Source: an uncultured Clostridia bacterium
GTDB lineage: Bacteria > Bacillota > Clostridia > Oscillospirales > Ruminococcaceae
Direction of reading: 5' to 3'
Length of the DNA stretch: 7,094 nucleotides
Assembly: GCA_937906945.1 (NCBI GenBank)
Contig: CALCUE010000036.1
Span: 1-7,094, forward strand
The notes beneath the pieces are model-generated. The model ran no database searches. It was given only the letters and a program-made list of their open reading frames with translations, and had not been told where the DNA came from. This document shows, one piece after another, positions 1 through 5,227 of this stretch. Within the stretch, counting starts at the first letter, position 1. The number at the start of each line of letters is the position of its first letter. The position numbers and the translations under genes are program-made.

Positions 1-18
1 GGTCGCCGGGCTCCTTCC

Positions 19-45
19 GTCATTTTCGGCAAAGCCGAAAATGAC
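19..45. repeat. Perfect 12-bp inverted repeat, AAA loop
   Basis: GTCATTTTCGGC (19-30) is separated by AAA from its exact reverse complement (34-45). No T-run follows on either strand, so it is not an obvious intrinsic terminator, although it could protect the 3' end of an upstream transcript lying outside the window. Confidence 0.85.
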
Positions 46-46
46 A

Positions 47-65
47 CCTCCCTCCCGGAGGGAGG
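47..65. repeat. Perfect 9-bp palindrome
   Basis: CCTCCCTCC (47-55) and GGAGGGAGG (57-65) flank a single central C. It lies directly after the 19-45 hairpin. Confidence 0.8.
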
Positions 66-83
66 CACGAAAGATTGCCACGG

Positions 84-96
84 CTTCCTGTGGAAG
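84..96. repeat. Short hairpin, TGT loop, related to 7041-7053
   Basis: CTTCC (84-88), loop TGT, GGAAG (92-96), followed by ATG (97-99). Its 16-base context matches 7041-7056 at 14 of 16 positions, and the two differences form a compensatory base pair in the stem. Confidence 0.7.
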
Positions 97-114
97 ATGC
101 CCTCTTGCGGTGCC

Positions 115-153
115 CAAAATCGGCGGACGCGGCATTCGCCGCTGCCGATTTTG
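115..153. repeat. Nested hairpin (outer 10 bp, inner 5 bp)
   Basis: The outer arms CAAAATCGGC (115-124) and GCCGATTTTG (144-153) are exact reverse complements. Inside them GCGGC (129-133) pairs with GCCGC (138-142) around an ATTC loop. The arm theme AAAATC...GATTTT followed by CCGCGG-like sequence recurs at 7027-7071. Confidence 0.75.
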
Positions 154-248
154 ACCGCGGCGCCAAACCCTGCTCGCTGGTTCCACCACCGGCGGCGCTC
201 GCAGGCTTTGCTCCTTACACAGGGGAGCCTTCAAAGAATCCCCCAGTC

Positions 249-296
249 TTTTTGGGACAAGCCCCAAAAATCCAGCCCCCTTTAACAAGGGGGCTG
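249..296. repeat. Two adjacent perfect inverted repeats
   Basis: The first hairpin has arms TTTTTGGG (249-256) and CCCAAAAA (263-270) with a 6-base loop. The second has arms CAGCCCCCTT (273-282) and AAGGGGGCTG (287-296) with loop TAAC. On the plus strand the second is not followed by a T-run, so a terminator role is doubtful. Confidence 0.75.
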
Positions 297-363
297 AGAA
301 GCGCTCCCCATTTATCAAAATCAGACTTGCAAAGCCCCTCATCCGTCTCGCTGACGCTCGACA

Positions 364-383
364 CCTTCCCCCAAGGGGGAAGG
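364..383. repeat. Perfect palindrome CCTTCCCCC-AA-GGGGGAAGG
   Basis: Nine-base arms at 364-372 and 375-383 around AA. This is an almost continuous palindrome of the C-run/G-run type that I recall as common between genes in gut Clostridia. Confidence 0.8.
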
Positions 384-391
384 CTTTAAAG

Positions 392-425
392 ATTGCCGCG
401 TCGCGCCTGCGGCGCTCCTCGCAAT
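392..425. repeat. Nested inverted repeat, ATTGC...GCAAT type
   Basis: The outer arms ATTGC (392-396) and GCAAT (421-425) enclose an inner stem GCGCC (403-407), loop TGC, GGCGC (411-415). The form GATTGCC...GCAATGACA resembles a short interspersed repeat that I recall from many bacterial genomes. Confidence 0.7.
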
Positions 426-484
426 GACAGGTTGATTTTCCCGAAATTAAGGCGGAAAAGCCCGTGATCCGGCAAAAAGGACGC

Positions 485-513
485 TTGCACTTTAAAGATA
501 TCTATGGTATGAT
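485..513 (+). promoter_or_regulatory. Sigma-A promoter with extended -10
   Basis: The -35 box TTGCAC (485-490) matches TTGACA at four of six positions. A spacer of exactly 17 bases follows, then the -10 box TATGAT (508-513; consensus TATAAT). TG at 505-506 adds an extended -10 element. Transcription should start near 519-522, giving a leader of about 30 bases. That is too short for a riboswitch or long attenuator. It is the only convincing promoter in front of the five-gene run, so it probably drives the whole operon. Confidence 0.8.
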
Positions 514-535
514 AAAGTGTCAAAGTATCTGAAAA

Positions 536-542
536 AGGGGGA
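536..542 (+). promoter_or_regulatory. Ribosome binding site for the PHP phosphatase gene
   Basis: AGGGGGA lies 9 bases before the ATG at 552. It is G-rich rather than a perfect AGGAGG but well placed, and it fixes the start that gives the family-typical MIDLHCH N-terminus. Confidence 0.65.
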
Positions 543-551
543 AACGAGCCG

Positions 552-1301
552 ATGATCGACCTGCATTGTCATATTCTGTGGGGCATGGATGACGGCGCCA
601 CGTCGTTGGAGGAATCCGTAGCCATGGCGAGGATGGCCGCCGAAGGCGGCATGGAGATCGTCGCCGCCACACCCCATTGCAACATTGTGGATGACGATCC
701 GCTTCTGCGGTGCCGGGTCATCCGGGAAAAGGTGAAGGAGCTCAACCGCACCCTTCAGGAGCGGAAGATCCCGCTGCGGATCGTGCCGGGTATGGAGCTT
801 TACGTTCGGGAGAACCTTGACGACATTCTGGAAAAGAAGGCCGTTCTTCCGCTCAACGATTCCCGCTACCTGCTGGCGGAGTTCGATTTTTCGCAGAGCG
901 CCGATTTCATGGCCGATTCCCTCCGGAAGATCCATAAAGCCGGGTATATTCCGGTGCTGGCGCATCCGGAGCGGTATGAGGCGGTGCAGAGGGACGAGAA
1001 CTTCATCCCGTTCTGTTTCCGGCAGGGAACGGTCATCCAGGTCAACAAGGAGAGCGTTCTCGGCAAATTCGGAAAAGCCCCCAAAATGGCGGCGGACCGG
1101 ATCCTTTCCCGGGGACTTGCCCACATCGTCGCCAGCGACGCCCACGGAACGAGGTCCCGGACGCCGGGAATGGGCGACGCGATGGATTTTCTCGTGGATC
1201 ATTATTCCGAAGGCTACGCCGCGGTGCTTCTTGGTTGGAACCCGGCGCGGATTCTGGAAAATAAACCGGTGGTCAAACCGGAAAGCGAACTTATGAGGTG
1301 A
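552..1301 (+). CDS. cpsB: CpsB/YwqE-type PHP protein-tyrosine phosphatase
   Basis: This 249-residue cytoplasmic protein belongs to the PHP-domain, metal-dependent tyrosine phosphatase family of capsule loci (CpsB/Wzh, CapC, YwqE), whose usual length is about 240-255. These enzymes remove phosphate from the tyrosine tail of the partner BY-kinase. Metal-site motifs appear in family order: DLHCH (H5, H7), MDDG (D13/D14), ATPHCN (H42), PGMELY (E82), LAHPERY (H138, E140, R141), QVNKES (about 163-168) and ASDAHGTRSRTP (D196, H198). All expected ligands seem present, so it should be active. The start is secured by the MIDLHCH N-terminus and a ribosome binding site. It is the first gene of the operon, 4 bases before the Ig-like protein gene, and the two kinase genes downstream supply its likely substrates. 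The family assignment is firm; the exact substrate is inferred from context. Confidence 0.93.
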   Translation: MIDLHCHILWGMDDGATSLEESVAMARMAAEGGMEIVAATPHCNIVDDDPLLRCRVIREKVKELNRTLQERKIPLRIVPGMELYVRENLDDILEKKAVLPLNDSRYLLAEFDFSQSADFMADSLRKIHKAGYIPVLAHPERYEAVQRDENFIPFCFRQGTVIQVNKESVLGKFGKAPKMAADRILSRGLAHIVASDAHGTRSRTPGMGDAMDFLVDHYSEGYAAVLLGWNPARILENKPVVKPESELMR

Positions 1302-1305
1302 AGCT

Positions 1306-2136
1306 ATGCTGATGGTAATCAAACGGATCCTGATCATTCTGGCGGCGGTGACGGTCGTCGTCTTCGGGATCCATTTCGTGAAAGAACATTTTATGGACGA
1401 CAATAAACCGCCGGTCCTGACCTGCGATTCGGATATTCTGGAAATTTCCACCGAGGACGGCGAGGACGCGCTCAAAGCCGGACTTCGGGCGATCGATGAC
1501 CGGGACGGCGACATCACGGAGAATATCTACGTCAAGAACATCTCCCGGCTTATCAGCAAGGACACAGCGAAGATCACCTATATCGTCTTCGACTCGTCGG
1601 ACAACATGGCCTCCCTTTCCCGGCTGCTCCGCTATACCGACTATGAGAAGCCCCATTTCGCCATCGTGCAGCCGCTGGTCTATTCCAGCAACACCGTCAT
1701 CGTGCTGAAAGAGCGGCTCAAGGCCTATGACGTGGTGGACGGCGACATTTCCGGTTCCATCAAGCTGACCTCCTCCTCGCTGGACAACAACGCCGAGGGC
1801 GTTTATCACGTCACGGTGCAGGTCATGAACAGCTTCGGCGACACTTCGACCCTGCTTTTGCCCATCCAGATCTATGACTGGAGCATTTATGACCCGAAGA
1901 TCGAGCTTACGGACTATCTTGTCTATGTCGAAGCCGGCTCGAAGTTTGAGCCCACCGATTACATCCGTTCCGTTATGACGCTGCGAAACGGCGGAAAAAA
2001 GGTGACCGATTATTCGACGCTGCTGATCGATTCGGCGGTGGACACCGCCACCCCCGGCTGTTATGACGTCAACTACACCTATGAAAACGAGAACGGACGG
2101 AAAGCCACGGCGATTTTGACCGTGGCCGTCGAGTGA
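1306..2136 (+). CDS. Membrane-anchored Ig-like (DUF5011-like) surface protein
   Basis: This 276-residue protein has a short positive N-terminus (K6, R7), one hydrophobic segment (about residues 8-25) and then about 250 residues with no further membrane segment. That fits an N-in signal anchor with the rest outside the cell. The exterior seems to hold three beta-rich units of about 80 residues (about 35-113, 114-191, 195-276). The first two carry a DGD motif (AIDDRDGDIT at 62-71; AYDVVDGDIS at 140-149) and an ending like Y-V/F-D-S-x-x-N, as in DUF5011 and related bacterial Ig-like surface domains. The third ends in a typical Ig-like final strand (TAILTVAV). No catalytic motif, sortase signal or LCP domain is visible. 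AGGTGA (1296-1301) could serve ATG 1306 or, at better spacing, ATG 1312 (two residues shorter). It may bind polymer or organise the export complex; this role is inferred from context only. Confidence 0.8.
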   Translation: MLMVIKRILIILAAVTVVVFGIHFVKEHFMDDNKPPVLTCDSDILEISTEDGEDALKAGLRAIDDRDGDITENIYVKNISRLISKDTAKITYIVFDSSDNMASLSRLLRYTDYEKPHFAIVQPLVYSSNTVIVLKERLKAYDVVDGDISGSIKLTSSSLDNNAEGVYHVTVQVMNSFGDTSTLLLPIQIYDWSIYDPKIELTDYLVYVEAGSKFEPTDYIRSVMTLRNGGKKVTDYSTLLIDSAVDTATPGCYDVNYTYENENGRKATAILTVAVE

Positions 2137-2147
2137 GGAGGGAGCCT

Positions 2148-3698
2148 ATGGATAATCTGAAATTCCGCTGGTCGGATATTGAACCGCTCTGCCTCATCCG
2201 CAACGTACTGGCCAATTTCTGGATGGTCGTCGTTTCGGCCATCGTCGGTTTTCTGGCGGCCTACGTTTTGATGGACGTTGTCTATCAGCCCCAGTATCGC
2301 GGCGACGTCACCTTCGTCGTCACGTCCCGGACCTCCGTCTATGCCTCGTCGCTGGATATGTCGGCGGCGAGCAACGTCGCCGAGACCCTTTCCGGGCTTC
2401 TTTCCAGTGACCTGATGCGGGCGAAAGTGGCCCAGACCGTGGGCCTTGAGGATTTTGACGGCAGCATCGCCGCCAAAAACAGCGAGGGCACCAACCTGGT
2501 GTTCCTCACCGTGCAGACCCATTCGGCCCGGAAGACCTTTTTGATGGTCAACGCGCTGGTGAACCACCACAACATCATCACCGAAACGGTACTGGATAAA
2601 GCGATCATCACGACGCTGGACGCCCCGGTCATTTCCGAGGTCTCCACCATGCCCATGGCCAAATGGAAAGCCGAGGTCCTCGGCGCCGGCGCCATGGCCC
2701 TTCTGATGATCGCCATCCTCTGCGCCCTTTCCATCGGCAAGGACACGGTGCAGAACGAATCGTCCGGACGGGAAAAGCTCGACGCGCCCTTTATCCACAC
2801 CGTCCATTACGCGAGAGCGCCCCTTAATCTCAAAACGGCCATCGGCTGGGTGTTGGAGGCCATGCGCCTTAAAAAAGGCGAACGGAGAAGGGACCGCCGT
2901 CCGCTCATCATCGACCCTCTTTCCGGTTTCCGGTTCATCGAGGAGGTCCACTATATCCGATCCCAGTTCGAGCAGAAAAAGACCGATGACAAGAACGTCT
3001 TCCTGATCACGAGCGTTTCTCCGGCGGAGGGCAAATCCCTGCTGTCGGAAAACATCGCCCTTTCCCTGGCGCAGAAGCACGAGAACGTGGTGCTTTTTGA
3101 CTGCGACCTTCGGAAGCCCTCCCACTACCGCAACTTCGCCAAGACGGAGGACAGCGGCTGGAAGCTGGTGCGGACGTTCCAGGTCAAATCCTTCCGGCTG
3201 GAGATGATCTACAGCCGCCACCGGAACCTTTATGTGGTCTATTGCCCGGAGCTTCCGGATAATCCGCTGGAGATCCTCGGTTCCCGTCAGTTCCTTTCCA
3301 TTCTGACTTCGGCGAAGAAGAACGCCAAATACGTGCTCATCGACTCGTCCCCGCTGGAATATTTCTCCGACGGCGAACAGCTGGCCGATTTCGCCGATTT
3401 CTCGATGCTGGTCGTCCGGCAGGATTTCGTTCCCGCGCCGATCATCAATGACGCCATTGACACCATGCGCAGTCAGGACGCCGCCTTTATGGGCTACGCG
3501 CTCAACGGCGTGGAAAGCATTGTCCACGAGACCAGCGGGTACGGCGACAACAAGCTGGGCAAATACGGAAAATACGGCAAATACGGCTATGGAAAATATG
3601 AAAAAGGCGGGATCGAGAAGATGGACTTCTCGGACCTTGCCGAAAAGATCCAGATGGCCGATGAAGAGAACAAGGAAAAGGAGGGTGAAAAGGTTTGA
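2148..3698 (+). CDS. Wzz/PCP-BY-kinase fusion, divergent kinase
   Basis: This 516-residue protein joins a Wzz-like polysaccharide co-polymerase part to a bacterial tyrosine kinase. TM1 (about 24-42) and TM2 (about 177-196) flank an external domain. A basic linker (RLKKGERRRDRRP) leads to the cytoplasmic kinase: Walker A SVSPAEGKS (289-297, K296), Walker A' FDCDLR (D318, D320), a PDNPLEILGS segment and Walker B VLIDSSP (D399). The tail holds six tyrosines between 465 and 484 in a KYGKYGKYGYGKY pattern. Unlike the next gene, the EX2RX2R oligomerisation motif reads E265-x-x-H268-x-x-R271, Walker B is DSSP instead of DTPP, and the usual A' to B segment is poorly conserved. It may be a weak kinase or a regulatory partner. 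The start is ATG 2148, because AGGAGGG (2136-2142) lies 5 bases upstream; an earlier in-frame GTG at 2133 overlaps the preceding gene and lacks such a site. Confidence 0.88.
   Translation: MDNLKFRWSDIEPLCLIRNVLANFWMVVVSAIVGFLAAYVLMDVVYQPQYRGDVTFVVTSRTSVYASSLDMSAASNVAETLSGLLSSDLMRAKVAQTVGLEDFDGSIAAKNSEGTNLVFLTVQTHSARKTFLMVNALVNHHNIITETVLDKAIITTLDAPVISEVSTMPMAKWKAEVLGAGAMALLMIAILCALSIGKDTVQNESSGREKLDAPFIHTVHYARAPLNLKTAIGWVLEAMRLKKGERRRDRRPLIIDPLSGFRFIEEVHYIRSQFEQKKTDDKNVFLITSVSPAEGKSLLSENIALSLAQKHENVVLFDCDLRKPSHYRNFAKTEDSGWKLVRTFQVKSFRLEMIYSRHRNLYVVYCPELPDNPLEILGSRQFLSILTSAKKNAKYVLIDSSPLEYFSDGEQLADFADFSMLVVRQDFVPAPIINDAIDTMRSQDAAFMGYALNGVESIVHETSGYGDNKLGKYGKYGKYGYGKYEKGGIEKMDFSDLAEKIQMADEENKEKEGEKV
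3678..3697 (+). promoter_or_regulatory. Strong RBS that decides a TTG start
   Basis: AAGGAGGGTG (3678-3687) is a near-perfect Shine-Dalgarno sequence inside the end of the preceding gene, 7-10 bases before TTG at 3695-3697. No ATG or GTG start near this site would keep the N-terminus and TM1. The start overlaps the upstream stop (TGA 3696-3698), which suggests translational coupling of the two kinases. Confidence 0.8.
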
Positions 3699-5221
3699 AA
3701 GAGGAGATCAACGAGAACGAGGAAGCGTTAGACCTTTCGCTTTTCCTTCAGAATTTCTGGAAGGTCTTCAAAAACCGGTGGTTTCTGGTCCTTCTTTTCG
3801 CCATCATCGGCGCTTCGGCCATGGCGCTTCACGCCTATTTCACCTATGTCCCCTATTATGAGTCGAAAGCGCTTCTGGCGGTGACGTCGGGCTATTCCTC
3901 CATGACGGATATCCAGACCAGCACCACCTATTATGACACCAGCGCCACCCGGCAGGTGGTCAACACCTTCCCGGATATTTTACATACGGACGCCATGGAG
4001 GAGCGGCTTTGCGCCGACCTCGGCACGACTTCGGTCAACGGCACCATTTCCGCCGCGCTGATCACGGAAAGCACGAACCTTTTTTCGCTGACGGTGAAAA
4101 GCCGCAGTCCGTCGGACGCCTATAACATCCTTCTCGCCGTCATCCGGAACTATCCGCAGGTGGCGGCCATCGTCCTCGGCGACACGAGGACCTTTATCGT
4201 CGATGAACCGCAGGTGCCGGAAGAACCGATGAACGAGCGGGACCTTGTCAGACTGGCCATCAAAGGCGGCCTGGTCGGAGCGGGGATCGTTCTGGTCGGC
4301 ATCGGCATCGCTTCCCTTTCCATCCGGACGGTCCAGACCATGTCCGACGTCAAAAAATCGGTCAACGTCAGCTATCTCGGTTCCGTGCCCTATTGCAAGA
4401 TGAAAAAGCGGACCAATTCCACCGGGCAGATCCTGATCTCCGACCCCGGGACCCCGGATATTTTTCAGGAATCCATCCGGACCATCCGGACGAGACTTTT
4501 GCACCAGTGCCACAAAAAAGAGGGCACCAAGGTCATTCTGGTCACCAGTACCGTGCCGGACGAGGGCAAATCCACCGTCTCGGCCAACATCGCCGTTTCC
4601 CTGGCCCATACCGGCGCCAAAGTCCTTTTGGTGGACGGGGACCTTCGGGCTCAGTCCATCCGGGATTTCTTCCGGCTTCCGAAGGACGGAAAAGGCATGG
4701 TGGAGCTTTTGCAGGCGGAAAACGGCGACGTGAACGATTATCTGGTCGAGACGGAGGTCGAGGGACTTCGGGTCATGTCCGGTTCCAGTACCGCTTCGCC
4801 GTTCAACCTTCTGCGGGCCAACAAGGTCAGAAGCGTAATGGACGCCCTGCGGAACGAGGCGGATTTTGTCATTGTCGATACCCCGCCCAGCGGCCTTCTG
4901 GCGGACGCCAACACCTTTTTGCATCACGCCGACGGCGTCGTCTATGTCATCAAGTCGGACTACGCCTCCCAAAGCCGGATCATCAACAACCTGCGGGGTC
5001 TTTTAGACAACAACGCCCGGGTCCTCGGGTGCGTATTGAGCGGCGTTTCCGGGCAGAGCGGCAACTATTACGGCTATTCCAAACACTATGGCTACGGTTA
5101 CGGCTACGGCTACAACTACGGCTATGGGGAGAACTATAAAAAGAGCGGTTACGGCTATGGCTACGGTTACGGCTACGGCTATGGCCATTCCCACAAGAGC
5201 GAAGAAAAAAAGACGGAGTGA
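3695..5221 (+). CDS. Wzz/PCP-BY-kinase fusion, canonical, with Tyr-rich tail
   Basis: This 508-residue protein is a second fused polysaccharide co-polymerase and autophosphorylating tyrosine kinase (Wzc-like in layout; CpsC plus CpsD in one chain). TM1 spans about 29-45 and TM2 about 192-212, with the proline-containing stretch DEPQVPEEP before TM2 as in Wzz proteins. The kinase has the EX2RX2R motif (E259, R262, R265), Walker A STVPDEGKST (K292), Walker A' VDGDLR (D314, D316) and Walker B IVDTPP (D395), all canonical. The C-terminus (458-496) has 17 tyrosines in 39 residues, mostly GY repeats, interrupted by ENYKKS, and ends in a charged tail. These tyrosines are the expected autophosphorylation sites and targets of the CpsB phosphatase encoded upstream. 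It starts at TTG 3695 with a strong Shine-Dalgarno and overlaps the preceding gene by 4 bases. It very likely controls polymer chain length or export at the inner face of the membrane. Confidence 0.93.
   Translation: MKEEINENEEALDLSLFLQNFWKVFKNRWFLVLLFAIIGASAMALHAYFTYVPYYESKALLAVTSGYSSMTDIQTSTTYYDTSATRQVVNTFPDILHTDAMEERLCADLGTTSVNGTISAALITESTNLFSLTVKSRSPSDAYNILLAVIRNYPQVAAIVLGDTRTFIVDEPQVPEEPMNERDLVRLAIKGGLVGAGIVLVGIGIASLSIRTVQTMSDVKKSVNVSYLGSVPYCKMKKRTNSTGQILISDPGTPDIFQESIRTIRTRLLHQCHKKEGTKVILVTSTVPDEGKSTVSANIAVSLAHTGAKVLLVDGDLRAQSIRDFFRLPKDGKGMVELLQAENGDVNDYLVETEVEGLRVMSGSSTASPFNLLRANKVRSVMDALRNEADFVIVDTPPSGLLADANTFLHHADGVVYVIKSDYASQSRIINNLRGLLDNNARVLGCVLSGVSGQSGNYYGYSKHYGYGYGYGYNYGYGENYKKSGYGYGYGYGYGYGHSHKSEEKKTE
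5066..5182 (+). repeat. GGCTAC-type hexamer repeats coding the Tyr/Gly tail
   Basis: The DNA that codes the tyrosine tail is a degenerate hexamer array (GGC/GGT followed by TAC/TAT). The two densest runs are about 5087-5133 and 5147-5185, separated by a segment coding ENYKKS. It is in frame, so loss or gain of whole hexamers would change the tyrosine number without breaking the gene. Confidence 0.75.
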
Positions 5222-5227
5222 CAGACC

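Larger units (their letters stand above)
1..430. repeat. Intergenic mosaic of palindromic repeats, no credible gene
   Basis: This 430-base stretch has no open frame with a ribosome binding site or recognisable protein. It is a string of short, mostly perfect inverted repeats: 19-45, 47-65, 84-96, 115-153, 249-270, 273-296, 364-383 and 392-425, plus a weak one at 210-228 (GCTCC/GGAGC). The word AAAGATTGCC occurs twice (70-79 and 388-397), which suggests that partial copies of related units have inserted next to each other. From memory, elements with ends like GATTGCC...GCAATGACA and cores like CCTTCCCCCAAGGGGGAAGG recur between genes in Clostridia; this was not checked here. It may be a landing zone for small non-autonomous palindromic elements (REP/MITE-like). 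Positions 431-484 show nothing recognisable. Confidence 0.7.

Noticed and set aside
273..296. Possible intrinsic terminator of an upstream gene
   Set aside because: The stem is strong but no T-run follows on either strand, and similar palindromes are scattered all over this region.
75..389. Open frame of 104 codons in the upstream region
   Set aside because: It runs through several palindromic repeats, has no ribosome binding site and codes a low-complexity proline-rich product; it is an accidental frame.
492..1517. Minus-strand frame of 341 codons
   Set aside because: It lies opposite the clear PHP phosphatase gene, its product is rich in His/Arg/Gly as expected from antisense of GC-rich coding DNA, and it shows no known motif.
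2079..3527. Minus-strand frame of 482 codons
   Set aside because: It is antisense to the first kinase gene, which has unmistakable Walker motifs. The length comes from scarcity of stop codons in GC-rich DNA read in reverse, and no promoter or ribosome binding site was found.
3980..4972. Minus-strand frame of 330 codons
   Set aside because: It is antisense to the second kinase; composition and the lack of domains mark it as a shadow.
5087..5185. Possible CRISPR-like or tandem repeat locus
   Set aside because: The repeats are hexamers in frame within a coding tail, without spacers; they are explained by the Gly-Tyr tract.
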